Shown here one piece after another: positions 26,817-36,473 of a stretch of 64,000 nucleotides of DNA; position 1 is the stretch's first letter; each line of letters opens with the position of its first letter. The stretch is taken from positions 44,850 to 108,849 of the forward strand of contig NZ_MAJS01000018.1 of NCBI RefSeq assembly GCF_001690985.1, in the 5' to 3' direction. Both the position numbers and the translations under genes were made by a program. The notes below the pieces were generated by a model. The model had not been told where the DNA came from and did not search any database. It saw only the letters and a list, made by a program, of their open reading frames with translations. Source of the DNA: Aliivibrio sp. 1S175. Its GTDB lineage: Bacteria; Pseudomonadota; Gammaproteobacteria; Enterobacterales; Vibrionaceae.

Positions 26817-28736
26817 TTAGTCTTCACGAGGTGTGCGTGGAGCACGGCTTGCGCCTGGAGCACGCTCGCCACGGTGACTGCCACGGTGGTCGCCACCTTT
26901 GTTGCGGTCAAAACGACGTTCGCCACCACGGTTACCTTCACGGTTACCGCCTTCACGATTACCACGGTAACCACCACGGCTATTTCCACCACGGTTTTCG
27001 TCAGCACCACCAGAACGAGGACGACGATCAATTGTTAGGTCTACGCCTTCAACAACAACCGCTTTAACTTCGTTTTGACGAATACGTAGTTGCTTAAGTT
27101 TGCTTGCAACGTCTGCAGACATTTTCTTAGGTAACTGTACGTATGTGTGACCCGGAGCAAGTTTGATTGCACCGATAGCACCTTTAGTGAAGCCAAGTTC
27201 GTTAGCTAGAGCACCTACGATGTCTTTAACTTGAACACCTTGCTCACGACCAACTTCTAATTGGTACGTATCGAAATCGTCATTGTTGTATTGACGACGT
27301 TCGCCACGCTCTGGACGGTCACCACGATCACGACGCTCGCCACGATCAGGACGGTCACCACGATCACTACGCTCTGGACGACGTTTAGCACGGTCCATTG
27401 CTGCGATCATAGGATCTGGACCTTTATAGAATAAAGGACGCTTACCTTGTTGACGCTTAAGAAGCATTGCTGCAATTGTTGCTGCATCAACTTCTAGTGT
27501 TTCTTGAAGCTTAGTAATTAAGTCAGAGAATGCTTCTAATGCAACGAATTCTTTATCTGCTGCTAATTCAGCACCAAGAACCGCTAGACGAGCTTCTGCA
27601 ACTTGATCACGATGTGGCAATTCAATTTCGATCATTGAAGATTTAGTTACACGCTCAATCGTACGAAGCATACGAATTTGGTTTGTGCGAACTAAAAGAA
27701 TCGCTTTACCTTTACGTCCAGCACGACCAGTACGGCCGATACGGTGGATGTAAGATTCAACATCGAATGGGATGTCGTAGTTAAATACGTGTGTAATACG
27801 AGGAACATCAAGACCACGAGCAACAACGTCAGTTGCAACTAGGATATCGATAACACCACGTTTAATGTGATCTACAGTACGCTCACGTAGAGACTGAGGA
27901 ATATCACCGTGCAATGCAGCAGCTTTAAAGCCACGAGCAGATAACCAATCAGCTAGACGCTCTGTATCTTGACGAGTACGAACGAATACGATTGATGCAT
28001 CAGTTTCTTCAGTTTCAAGAAGACGAGACATTGCTTCGTCTTTTTCTACGCCTTTAACAATCCAGAAGTTTTGAGTTACTTGTTCAACAGTATTGTTAGT
28101 ACCAGCAACATCAACACGAGCAGGATCACGTAAGTAACGGTCAACAATAGTCTTAACCATTGGAGGCATAGTAGCTGAGAACAGGATACGTTGAGCTGTT
28201 TCTGGCGCTTTTTCAAGAATCCAAGTTACATCATCAACAAAACCCATTTTTAGCATTTCATCAGCTTCATCTAGGATGAACGTATGAACTTCGCCTAGAT
28301 TTAGACGGTCACGGTTAAGTAAATCTTTAACACGGCCAGGAGTACCAACGATGATATGAGCACCGCGGCTTAGAGCACGCATTTGATCAACGATAGATGC
28401 ACCACCGTAGATCTCTAAAACTTTAAGGCCATTGATGTTACGACCAAGGTTTTTAACTTCAGCAGCAACCTGAATAGCAAGTTCACGCGTTGGAGCCATG
28501 ATGATTGCTTGTGGGTTATGTTGCTTAAGGTTGATTTTATTTAGAAGAGGTAAAGAGAAAGCAGCTGTTTTACCAGTACCTGTTTGAGCTTTACCAAGTG
28601 CATCACGTCCAGCTAACAATAGAGGAATTGATTCTGCTTGGATAGGCGTTGGTGCAATAAAGCCCATTTCGTCAAGTGCAGATAATAAAGTTTCTTCTAA
28701 AGCCAGTTGGCGGAATTCAGTAATAGTTTCTGACAT
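26817..28736 (-). CDS. deaD: DEAD-box ATP-dependent RNA helicase DeaD/CsdA
   Basis: This 639-aa helicase acts in ribosome assembly and mRNA decay, most important in the cold. Motifs are the Q motif region GFIAPTPIQAE, AQTGTGKTA, PTRELA, DEAD, SAT and HRIGRTGRAGR. After the two RecA domains comes the DeaD-type dimerisation and RNA-binding region (VGREQGVQVKDIVGALAN onward). The tail has two arginine/glycine/aspartate-rich stretches (about 455-480 and 580-639) that are low-complexity and disordered. It has a 331-bp non-coding leader side, as other cold-shock helicase genes do. A 14-bp palindrome covers its start codon. Confidence 0.95.
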   Translation of the reverse strand: MSETITEFRQLALEETLLSALDEMGFIAPTPIQAESIPLLLAGRDALGKAQTGTGKTAAFSLPLLNKINLKQHNPQAIIMAPTRELAIQVAAEVKNLGRNINGLKVLEIYGGASIVDQMRALSRGAHIIVGTPGRVKDLLNRDRLNLGEVHTFILDEADEMLKMGFVDDVTWILEKAPETAQRILFSATMPPMVKTIVDRYLRDPARVDVAGTNNTVEQVTQNFWIVKGVEKDEAMSRLLETEETDASIVFVRTRQDTERLADWLSARGFKAAALHGDIPQSLRERTVDHIKRGVIDILVATDVVARGLDVPRITHVFNYDIPFDVESYIHRIGRTGRAGRKGKAILLVRTNQIRMLRTIERVTKSSMIEIELPHRDQVAEARLAVLGAELAADKEFVALEAFSDLITKLQETLEVDAATIAAMLLKRQQGKRPLFYKGPDPMIAAMDRAKRRPERSDRGDRPDRGERRDRGDRPERGERRQYNNDDFDTYQLEVGREQGVQVKDIVGALANELGFTKGAIGAIKLAPGHTYVQLPKKMSADVASKLKQLRIRQNEVKAVVVEGVDLTIDRRPRSGGADENRGGNSRGGYRGNREGGNREGNRGGERRFDRNKGGDHRGSHRGERAPGASRAPRTPRED

Positions 28737-29067
28737 TGGGATCCCAATAATTAAACATATAAAAAAGGTCCCATTTGCTCAGCAAGTTCCATACACACAC
28801 ACAAGCACTCGGGACAGGACGGTTTATCACTTCATTAATTAATATAGTAGAAGATGATTAACTCAGGGCGCGGATGATGCCCTAATACGTCAAGAATTAC
28901 CAGAAAAAATTGAGCAACTTCACAAATTTAGCTCTATTTTCTTATTTTTGGTAGTTTTTCGTACATTACGCATGCTTTTTTGCATATTTCATCGGTCTTT
29001 TCTAGCAATAGATTAAGGGCAATAGTAAAGTTAACGAGTTATTTCCCTATTTATAGTATGAAGGCTC
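28737..29067. other. 331-bp divergent spacer between deaD and rnb
   Basis: No ORF is supported. On the minus strand this should be the deaD leader; it contains a (TG)n run near 28793-28803, an AGGGC/GCCCT mini-hairpin near 28866-28883, and the palindrome ATTGGGATCCCAAT (28735-28748) over the start codon. On the + strand it ends with the rnb promoter and its GAAGG ribosome binding site. E. coli deaD has a long regulated leader, so one is plausible here. Confidence 0.5.
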
Positions 29068-31098
29068 ATGTTTCAAGATAACCCACTACTAGCGCAATTA
29101 AAGCAACAAATACAAGATAAGCTTCCTAAAAAAGAAGGCACAGTAAAAGCAACCGACCGCGGTTTTGGCTTTTTAGAATCAGACGATAAGAAGAAAAGTA
29201 TCTTCATCGCACCTGCACAAATGAAAAAAGTCATGCATGGTGACAAGATCATTGCTTTAATCCGCACTGAAAATGACAAAGAGCAAGCCGAACCCGATCA
29301 ATTAATTGAGCAGTCAATTACTCGATTCATCGGCCGCATTCAAATGTTCAAAAAACGTCTGCAAGTGATGCCCGATCACCCTAGCCTAAAAAACGCTATA
29401 AAAGCAAAGGCCCGTAAAGGTGTAAACCCAGAAACTTTAAAAGAAGGTGACTGGGTTGTTGCAGAGCTTACGCAACACCCTTTAAAAGGTGATCAAAGCT
29501 TCCTATGCGAAGTCACCCATAAAATCACTGATAGCGATGACAAAATAGCGCCATGGTGGGTAACACTAGCTCAAAACGATTTACCAAACTCAGAGCCTGA
29601 TGGCATTGATCACTGGGAAATCAAAGATGATGCTGATTTAGTTCGTATCGATATGACAGAAACACCATTTGTAACTATTGATGGTGAATCGACTAAAGAT
29701 ATGGATGATGCTCTATACATTAAAAAACAAGAAGATGGTTCTTTTGAGCTAACAATCGCTATCGCAGATCCAACCGCTTACATCACACCAGATGATGAGA
29801 TGGATAAAGTCGCTCGTAAACGTGGCTATACTATCTACTTACCGGGCCGCAACATTCCAATGCTGCCTCGTGATTTAAGTGACCAATTATGCTCTCTGAT
29901 CGAAAATGAAGTCCGCCCAGCGCTTTGTTGTACAGTAAGCGTAGCTTCTGATGGCACGATTGATGAAGAATCTATCAATTTCTTTGCGGCAACAATGAAG
30001 TCTCATGCCCGTTTAGCGTACGAAAATGTCTCTGATTTCCTAGAAACAGGGTCATGTGACAAATGGCAACCAAACGAAACTATCGCTCAAGTGGTTACGG
30101 AGCTGCACGAATTTGCGCAAGCACGTACCTTATGGCGTCAAACTCATGCTGTTATCTTCCCTGACCGCCCAGATTACCGCTTTGAATTAGACGCTGAAAA
30201 TGACGTTGTTGCTATTCATGCGGATATGCGTCGTTGCGCAAATAAATTAGTTGAAGAAGCAATGGTAACGGCAAATATTTGTGCCGGTAAAACATTGCGT
30301 AATACTTTTAACATGGGTGTATTTAACTCTCATGCAGGGATCAAGTCAGAAAAATTAAAAGACGTCGTTGAGATTGTAAATCAACTTAATGATACTGAAT
30401 TTACTGAAGAGCATATTGCAACACTTGAGGGGTTCAGTGAACTGCGTCGTCTACTTGGTAAACAACCAACATCATATCTTGATGCTCGTATTCGTAAATT
30501 CCAAACTTACAGCGAAACAGGCAATGAACCATTACCTCATTATGCGATGGGTTTAGACATTTACGCGACATGGACCTCTCCTATCCGTAAATACAGCGAC
30601 ATGATTAACCATCGAATGCTAAAGGCACACATCCTTGGTAAAGAGCCAGTACAACGCCCTGACGATATCGTGGGTGAAGAGTTAGCACTAAGTCGTCGTT
30701 ACCACCGCATGGCGGAACGTAATGTTAGCGATTGGTTATACTGCAGAACATTAGCGTCTGAAGTAGCAAAAGAAACACAATTTACGGCCGAAATTTTCGA
30801 TATTAACCGTGCTGGTATGCGTGTTCGCCTAATTGAAAACGGCGCTGCTGCTTTTATTCCTGGATCTCTTATCGTAGATAATAAAGAACGCATTGAATGC
30901 AATGCAGATCAAGGGTCTGTTTCAATTGATAAACACGAAACATTTAAGCTAGGTGACCATCTGACTGTAATTCTTGCTGAAGTGAAAGAAGATACTCGTA
31001 ATATGGTGGCAAAGCCATTACAAGCCTTTCCTGCTCCAGAAGTAACACAAACAGAAAACACTGACGCGATTAATGCTGATACTAAAGCTAAGGCTTAG
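29068..31098 (+). CDS. rnb: Exoribonuclease II (RNase II)
   Basis: This 676-aa enzyme degrades single-stranded RNA 3' to 5' down to short oligonucleotides. It has N-terminal cold-shock domains ([20 protein letters not shown]), the RNB catalytic domain with the acidic cluster [11 protein letters not shown] binding Mg2+, and a C-terminal S1 domain ([21 protein letters not shown]). The opening [14 protein letters not shown] is identical in style to E. coli Rnb. The ATG at 29068 has a GAAGG ribosome binding site. It stands alone, divergent from deaD, another RNA-decay factor. Confidence 0.96.
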   Translation: MFQDNPLLAQLKQQIQDKLPKKEGTVKATDRGFGFLESDDKKKSIFIAPAQMKKVMHGDKIIALIRTENDKEQAEPDQLIEQSITRFIGRIQMFKKRLQVMPDHPSLKNAIKAKARKGVNPETLKEGDWVVAELTQHPLKGDQSFLCEVTHKITDSDDKIAPWWVTLAQNDLPNSEPDGIDHWEIKDDADLVRIDMTETPFVTIDGESTKDMDDALYIKKQEDGSFELTIAIADPTAYITPDDEMDKVARKRGYTIYLPGRNIPMLPRDLSDQLCSLIENEVRPALCCTVSVASDGTIDEESINFFAATMKSHARLAYENVSDFLETGSCDKWQPNETIAQVVTELHEFAQARTLWRQTHAVIFPDRPDYRFELDAENDVVAIHADMRRCANKLVEEAMVTANICAGKTLRNTFNMGVFNSHAGIKSEKLKDVVEIVNQLNDTEFTEEHIATLEGFSELRRLLGKQPTSYLDARIRKFQTYSETGNEPLPHYAMGLDIYATWTSPIRKYSDMINHRMLKAHILGKEPVQRPDDIVGEELALSRRYHRMAERNVSDWLYCRTLASEVAKETQFTAEIFDINRAGMRVRLIENGAAAFIPGSLIVDNKERIECNADQGSVSIDKHETFKLGDHLTVILAEVKEDTRNMVAKPLQAFPAPEVTQTENTDAINADTKAKA

Positions 31099-31118
31099 CA
31101 CTTAATCTGAACATTAAA

Positions 31119-31155
31119 CGTCCCACATAATAATACGCATTGTGTGGGATTGTTT
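31119..31155. terminator. Bidirectional terminator between rnb and the ComFB-like gene
   Basis: TCCCACA (31121-31127) pairs with TGTGGGA (31143-31149) around a 15-nt loop, with short T-rich flanks on both sides. It is weaker than others in the window. Confidence 0.6.
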
Positions 31156-31513
31156 AATCTAGTTTTATCACACCTGAAAATGGTAACTCTTCATCCTCTA
31201 GTTCAAAACGATCTTTAGACATATAAACAACGATACTTTCTGCATCTTCTTCTCGCTGCCGCCTATCATTTAAAACCATTTTTTCTGCATTTTCGACTGC
31301 TACTGAAACCATTTTGTTATATTCCATTAATCTTTTCTGAGATGTTGCCGATAGCATATCTAAGCGATGACGAATATAGAGTGTTGGAAGTTGATTTAAG
31401 CTGATGCACTTCATATCTGTGATTTGATCATGTGTATAGTTTTGGTAGAAATCGAGTTCAATAAACCGCTTATCCACCAGAGCTTCCATATAGTTATTAA
31501 TGCTTGATTCCAT
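31154..31513 (-). CDS. ComFB-like protein, candidate cyclic-dinucleotide binder
   Basis: This 119-aa cytosolic protein has the core of the ComFB (late competence development) family: INNYMEALVD at 5-14 and ISLNQLPTLYIRHRLDML at 37-54. Cyanobacterial ComFB-domain proteins have been reported to bind c-di-GMP. The C-terminal half is helical and charged and appears specific to this group. The gene is divergent from a membrane diguanylate cyclase 147 bp away, a neighbourhood that fits a c-di-GMP receptor; this is inference. B. subtilis ComFB lies in a competence operon, but no competence genes are near this one. Confidence 0.65.
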   Translation of the reverse strand: MESSINNYMEALVDKRFIELDFYQNYTHDQITDMKCISLNQLPTLYIRHRLDMLSATSQKRLMEYNKMVSVAVENAEKMVLNDRRQREEDAESIVVYMSKDRFELEDEELPFSGVIKLD

Positions 31514-31660
31514 AAAAAGGCCTTATTGTTATTAAATACATCTAAGTGTCGTTACAACCGTATGAATAGAGTGATGTTATTGATAGAATAGCGTCTTGTC
31601 CTAGCAATTCAGTGACAAACTCTTTCTTTTTTTAGATTAATAAGGATCCGTTAAAAAACA

Positions 31661-32893
31661 ATGCCTTTTAGCCTTCTGAGCCATCCACTATTTAAACTTC
31701 TATTGCCTATCATTATTGTTGTTTCGGTAATAACCGGTATGGATGGCATTATCCAATTATCATCTGAAAATCAAGGATTCTCATACATACTGCCATACAT
31801 CGTACTTTCTATTGTTTTGCTTTTAAGTCAACCTTTCAATCAAGGCCGAATAGGGATGATAGCGATTACAATGGCAATTGCTTATTGGATCATTCAAGAA
31901 CGATTACAAGTCCCTCTCTCTTATGGCAGTACCCGAATTGAATTTACATTAACCGCTTTTTTATTACCCATCTCAATGATGGCCACTTTTATCTTTCCTG
32001 AACGTCGGATTTTTTCCAAATATGGCGCTGGTTATCTAGGCATCCTTCTTTTCATGTTTTTTTGGTGCTGGATTATTGTTTCCCATTTTGCCGACAACGA
32101 TATGACTGAAATTTGGGAAACTTATTTACTTACGATCCCTGAAGTATCTCCTCTTCCTATTATTATCGTTCTTTATAGTTTAGTTATGTGCGGGCTTTCT
32201 GCCATTTTTGTCTTAACTCGTAGTAATAATACAGATTTAGCGTCTTACACCTGTTTACTCTATTCTTCGTTAACTTTTGCTCTTTTTAGCGTTGAATTTA
32301 TCTCTAGTACAATGTTCTCTATTGCTGGCTTGTTATTACTACTTTACATAATCTCAGCCAGCCATGAATTGGCCTTTATTGATCAGTTAACAGGCATACC
32401 TGGCCGTCGCGCTCTTGAATCAGAAATGAAGCATTTAGGCCGTCGTTACACGATTGCAATGCTTGATGTTGATCATTTCAAAAAATTCAATGACAGCTAT
32501 GGCCATGATACTGGTGATGATGTATTGAAACTCGTGGCTAGTATCATGGCGCAAACTGGCGGTAATGCAAAAGTCTACCGTTATGGTGGTGAAGAATTTA
32601 CCGTACTATTTAAAGGTAAAACGGCTGAACAGAGCTTAGAGTATTTAGAAGAATTACGTGAAGATATTGCAAATTACGATTTAATTATTAGAGATACAAA
32701 TACCCGACCTAAAGACAAAAAGGAAGGCGAAGCAAAAAGAGGAAAAGCAAACAAAACCAAAGTGGTGAATGTAACCATTAGTATTGGCGTTGCTGATAAT
32801 ACAGAATACAAAAAGCCACAAGAAGTTATCAAAGCTTCAGATAAAGCTTTATATCGAGCTAAAGATGGCGGACGGAATTGTGTTCGCCAATAA
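31661..32893 (+). CDS. Membrane-bound diguanylate cyclase (GGDEF)
   Basis: This 410-aa protein has about seven or eight hydrophobic helices over residues 1-235, then a GGDEF domain: DQLTGIPGRRALE, the metal-binding MLDVDHFKKFNDSYGHDTGDDVL, and the active loop GGEEF at about 309-313. No RxxD inhibitory site is visible before the loop. A lysine-rich insert (KDKKEGEAKRGKANKTK) splits the C-terminal part of the domain and looks like a recent low-complexity insertion. It should make c-di-GMP in response to a membrane-sensed cue. A terminator follows. Confidence 0.9.
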   Translation: MPFSLLSHPLFKLLLPIIIVVSVITGMDGIIQLSSENQGFSYILPYIVLSIVLLLSQPFNQGRIGMIAITMAIAYWIIQERLQVPLSYGSTRIEFTLTAFLLPISMMATFIFPERRIFSKYGAGYLGILLFMFFWCWIIVSHFADNDMTEIWETYLLTIPEVSPLPIIIVLYSLVMCGLSAIFVLTRSNNTDLASYTCLLYSSLTFALFSVEFISSTMFSIAGLLLLLYIISASHELAFIDQLTGIPGRRALESEMKHLGRRYTIAMLDVDHFKKFNDSYGHDTGDDVLKLVASIMAQTGGNAKVYRYGGEEFTVLFKGKTAEQSLEYLEELREDIANYDLIIRDTNTRPKDKKEGEAKRGKANKTKVVNVTISIGVADNTEYKKPQEVIKASDKALYRAKDGGRNCVRQ

Positions 32894-32921
32894 ATAAAGC
32901 CTTCCTAAAAAATATAAAACC

Positions 32922-32961
32922 AGCCGATATAACTTTTTAGTTAATGTTATATCGGCTTTTT
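32922..32961 (+). terminator. Terminator of the diguanylate cyclase gene
   Basis: AGCCGATATAAC pairs perfectly with GTTATATCGGCT (12 bp, 12-nt loop) and is followed by four T residues. Confidence 0.88.
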
Positions 32962-33071
32962 CATTTCAATCTTTGATTATATCTTGCGTATTAACCTAAC
33001 CAATGTCACACTCAAGTTACTAAAAAATAGGTAATTTGTTAATTTTCATAGTTGTACACAAGGATGCGTTT

Positions 33072-33452
33072 ATGTTTTTAGATTATTTTGCTCTTGGTTT
33101 ATTAGTGTTTGTAGCATTGGTTATTTTCTACGGGATTATTGTCATCCATGATATCCCCTATGAGATTGCTCACAAGCGTGACCACCCACATTCAGACGCG
33201 ATACATATTGCTGGTTGGGTTAGTTTATTTACGCTACATGTTTTATGGCCTTTTCTTTGGATTTGGGCAACATTATGGCGTGAAGACCGTGGTTGGGGAT
33301 TCCATAAAATTGAAAATAATCAATTAGAGCTTCAAACTCGTGTTAACCATCTTAATGACCAAGTTGAATTACTGACCGAAAAAATTTCTCAAATGGAAGT
33401 TAATCAAGTAAAGCAGCCACCTCAGCAATCAACTAAAGAGGAGCAAATATAA
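33072..33452 (+). CDS. yiaW: DUF3302 inner-membrane protein, YiaW-like
   Basis: This 126-aa protein matches E. coli YiaW over its first 80 residues (MFLDYFALGLLVFVALVIFY, then HDIPYEIAHKRDHPHSDAIH and WVSLFTLHVLWPFLWIWATL). It has two membrane helices and a C-terminal coiled-coil extension of about 40 residues that E. coli YiaW lacks, as I recall it. The ATG at 33072 is chosen over the frame start at 33036, because an AGGA lies at good spacing and the family starts MFLDYF. Its TAA overlaps the ATG of the next gene. The function is unknown. Confidence 0.85.
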   Translation: MFLDYFALGLLVFVALVIFYGIIVIHDIPYEIAHKRDHPHSDAIHIAGWVSLFTLHVLWPFLWIWATLWREDRGWGFHKIENNQLELQTRVNHLNDQVELLTEKISQMEVNQVKQPPQQSTKEEQI

Positions 33453-34582
33453 TGGATTTATTGCTTATTCTTACGTACACCGCATTATGTATTGCTGTGT
33501 TTAAAATCTTTAATATTCCGTTGAATAAATGGACAGTTCCAACTGCCGGATTAGGTGGTGTCGTTCTCGTTGGTACACTTGTTTTATTAATGAATTATAA
33601 CCACCCTTTTACTCAATTTGGCGGGCAGTTCTATGTAACTACACCGATTGTTCCAAGTGTAAAAGGTAAAGTAATTGAAGTTAACATTGAGGCAAACCAA
33701 CTCCTTAAAAAAGACGATATCCTTTTCAAAATAGACCCTATTCCATTTCGAGCTGAAGTCGTCCGTAAACAGGCTGCATTATATGAAGCAGAACAAGCCG
33801 CTCTTCAATTAGAATCTATTTATAAATCAGCGCAAGCAAACACGATCAAAGCAATCGCAGACAAAGATAAAGCGTATCGTGAATTTAAACGTTATGAAAA
33901 AGGCTTTAAAAAAGGCGCTTTTACTGCACAACAATTAGATACACGCAAACAAACTTACAAAGCAACTCAGGCAACGGTTGAATCTGTTCAAGCTCAAGAG
34001 CAACAGGCCAAACTGGCACTAGAGTCTGAGATAAATGGTGAAAATACGATGGTTGCTCGTATGCGTGCGGAGTTAGAACAAGCACAATTCAATTTAGATG
34101 AAACAACCGTTAGAGCTCCAACTGATGGGTATGTAACTCAAATGGCTCTTCGTCCAGGTATGATGGCGGTACCTCTGCCTCTTCGTCCTGTGATGACATT
34201 TGTACATACCGAAGCTCAGTATTATGTAGGTGCATTTCGTCAAAACTCTTTGCAGCGTTTACAATCAGGATTTCAAGCTGAATTTTTATTCCGCGCCATT
34301 CCTGGGCGTGTATTTAAAGGGGAAGTTGTTGAAGTCATTCCAGCTATCGGAGAGGGACAAATTCAAGCTTCAGGTTCTTTATTGGGTACAAACGCCATAC
34401 AAACTAACGGCAGAGCACTTGTTAAATTAAAATTGACTGATGACGTCTCAGCTTTCCACCTTCCTGCAGGGGCAAATGCCGAAATATCGGTTTACTCTGA
34501 CAGTTTTGAACATGTTTCGATTATGCGTAAAGTATTAATCCGTATGAAATCCTGGCAAAACTTTCTATACCTTGACCACTAA
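33452..34582 (+). CDS. yiaV: HlyD-family membrane fusion protein, YiaV-like
   Basis: This 376-aa inner-membrane-anchored periplasmic adaptor has two N-terminal hydrophobic segments, a biotinyl-lipoyl-like half (PSVKGKVIEVNIEANQLLKKDD), a helical hairpin rich in Ala/Gln/Lys (residues about 105-200), and the second lipoyl half (TVRAPTDGYVTQMALRPG). E. coli YiaV is the clear counterpart, and the DUF3302 partner overlaps it by one base in the same order. Such adaptors link inner-membrane pumps to outer-membrane channels, but no pump gene is adjacent, so the partner is unknown. Confidence 0.87.
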   Translation: MDLLLILTYTALCIAVFKIFNIPLNKWTVPTAGLGGVVLVGTLVLLMNYNHPFTQFGGQFYVTTPIVPSVKGKVIEVNIEANQLLKKDDILFKIDPIPFRAEVVRKQAALYEAEQAALQLESIYKSAQANTIKAIADKDKAYREFKRYEKGFKKGAFTAQQLDTRKQTYKATQATVESVQAQEQQAKLALESEINGENTMVARMRAELEQAQFNLDETTVRAPTDGYVTQMALRPGMMAVPLPLRPVMTFVHTEAQYYVGAFRQNSLQRLQSGFQAEFLFRAIPGRVFKGEVVEVIPAIGEGQIQASGSLLGTNAIQTNGRALVKLKLTDDVSAFHLPAGANAEISVYSDSFEHVSIMRKVLIRMKSWQNFLYLDH

Positions 34583-34598
34583 ATAACCTAATAGTATA

Positions 34599-34634
34599 AA
34601 AAGTGCCTTAAACCCATGTTTTAAGGCACTTTTA
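34599..34634 (+). terminator. Terminator of the yiaWV pair
   Basis: AAAAGTGCCTTAAA pairs with TTTAAGGCACTTTT around a short loop, a long perfect stem with a T tract. Confidence 0.88.
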
Positions 34635-34772
34635 TTTATATCAAGCCCTTAGAAAAACATTTAATTAAAATCTTAACTCTGATATTATTCTCACGAAAAA
34701 AGCTGTTACATGAATGTTGCAGTAGTTTGACAGACTCCGATTGGAGCTGTTATGAAAATTATGTGAGGACAC

Positions 34773-36374
34773 ATGAGTACTACGGATAAGTACAGTATTG
34801 ACAGTACTGATTATGAGGTTGGACAGGACAATATTCAAAAATGGGGTTTTGATATACATAACCAAGTTTTTGGCATTAGTGCTGGTGCAATTGTTTTATT
34901 TCTTACTGTGCTTCTGATTATGGATCCAGCAGAGGCAAAATCCCTTCTTGACGGTGTCAAATTACAAATCATCGATAATTTTGATGGTTTATTTATGTGG
35001 TCTAGTAATATCTTCTTAATATTCTGCTTAGGATTAATCATTTCACCATTTGGGAAAATCCGTATTGGTGGAGATCACGCTAAACCTGAACATTCTACGA
35101 TATCTTGGATGGCAATGCTGTTTGCTGCCGGTATGGGTATTGGTTTAATGTTCTATGGTGTTGCAGAGCCTCTTGCTTACTATACCGATTGGTATGGCAC
35201 TCCTCTAGGTGTTGAACCATTTACTGAAGAAGCTAAAAAACTAGCGCTTGGCGGTACTATGTACCACTGGGGTATTCATCCGTGGGCAATCTATGGTCTG
35301 GTTGCTTTATCTTTAGCCTTCTTTACCTATAATAAAGGGTTACCTTTATCTATGCGTTCTGTTTTCTATCCAATTTTAGGTGATAGAACATGGGGTTGGT
35401 TTGGTCACATCATTGATATCCTAACCGTGCTTGCGACGCTATTTGGTCTTGCAACCTCTCTTGGATTAGGAGCACAACAGGCTGCTGGCGGTATCAACCA
35501 CGTATTTGGTACTGATGGCGGCATTAACATGCAAATCGGTGTGATTATTTTCGTTACTATACTTGCAATGATCTCGGTTATCCGTGGCATTGATGGTGGT
35601 GTAAAACTACTAAGTAACGTGAATATGTTAGTTGCTGTTGCACTGCTTCTGTTCATTATTGTTATTGGTTTCTCTGATGTAATGAGTGCTTTGCCATTAA
35701 CTCTTATTGGGTATGCTGAGAATATCATTCCATTAAGTAATCCACACGGTCGTGAAGATGAGACTTGGATGCATGGTTGGACAGTATTTTATTGGGCTTG
35801 GTGGATTTCATGGTCTCCATTCGTAGGTATGTTCATTGCTCGTGTTTCTAAAGGTCGAACTGTTCGTCAATTCTTACTTTCAGTGATGATCCTTCCAACA
35901 CTAGCAACGTCTTTATGGATGTCAGCGTTTGGCGGTATTGCAATTGAACAAGTTAAAAACAAAGTTGGTGAACTTGGTGAGAATGGCTTAAATGACATCA
36001 CCATGGCTCTATTTGACATGTATGACGCATTACCAATGAGTACTGCTCTATCTGTTATCTCCATTGTTCTAATTATGGTTTTCTTTGTAACGTCATCTGA
36101 TTCAGGTTCATTAGTTATCGATAGCATCACTGCTGGTGGTAAAGTTGATGCACCTGTACCTCAGCGTATTTTCTGGGCAACAGTTCAAGGTTCTATCGCT
36201 GCGGTATTACTATGGGTTGGTGGTACAGAAGCAATGCAAGCGCTACAGGCAGGTACGGTATCAACAGCATTACCGTTTACCTTCATTCTTCTAATGATGT
36301 GCGTAAGCTTAATAAAAGGATTTAGTACTGAAAAGTTCGGTACTACTCAAAAATCAAATAAAGCAAAAGCATAA
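34773..36374 (+). CDS. BCCT-family betaine/choline/carnitine transporter
   Basis: This 533-aa protein has 12 predicted helices of the BetP/OpuD type. Family signatures are GMGIGLMFYGVAEPL (TM3), MYHWGIHPWAIYGL, and the highly conserved WWISWSPFVGMFIARVSKGR. Aromatic residues of the betaine box are present in these helices. It takes up compatible solutes, driven by Na+ or H+, as part of osmoprotection; KtrAB and the MscS-like channel in this window serve the same physiology. An ACTCC-GATT-GGAGC mini-hairpin lies about 25-40 bases before the ATG. The exact substrate is unknown. Confidence 0.93.
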   Translation: MSTTDKYSIDSTDYEVGQDNIQKWGFDIHNQVFGISAGAIVLFLTVLLIMDPAEAKSLLDGVKLQIIDNFDGLFMWSSNIFLIFCLGLIISPFGKIRIGGDHAKPEHSTISWMAMLFAAGMGIGLMFYGVAEPLAYYTDWYGTPLGVEPFTEEAKKLALGGTMYHWGIHPWAIYGLVALSLAFFTYNKGLPLSMRSVFYPILGDRTWGWFGHIIDILTVLATLFGLATSLGLGAQQAAGGINHVFGTDGGINMQIGVIIFVTILAMISVIRGIDGGVKLLSNVNMLVAVALLLFIIVIGFSDVMSALPLTLIGYAENIIPLSNPHGREDETWMHGWTVFYWAWWISWSPFVGMFIARVSKGRTVRQFLLSVMILPTLATSLWMSAFGGIAIEQVKNKVGELGENGLNDITMALFDMYDALPMSTALSVISIVLIMVFFVTSSDSGSLVIDSITAGGKVDAPVPQRIFWATVQGSIAAVLLWVGGTEAMQALQAGTVSTALPFTFILLMMCVSLIKGFSTEKFGTTQKSNKAKA

Positions 36375-36380
36375 TCAATA

Positions 36381-36432
36381 AAAAAAGCCCCGAACACTAC
36401 TTTAAATGAAGTACTTATTCGGGGCTTTTTTA
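36381..36432. terminator. Bidirectional terminator
   Basis: AAAAAAGCCCCGAA pairs with TTCGGGGCTTTTTT over a longer loop that itself contains the short pairing GTACTT/AAGTAC-like sequence. It lies between the BCCT gene and the convergent DUF4056 gene. Confidence 0.88.
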
Positions 36433-36473
36433 TACCAATCTATATAGTCGTTTGGTATTTAAATCAATAAACG

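Noticed and set aside
26813..27067. Histidine/glycine-rich 84-codon frame on + and valine-rich 73-codon frame on - over the deaD tail
   Set aside because: Both are shadows of the arginine/glycine-rich repeats encoded by the deaD C-terminus.
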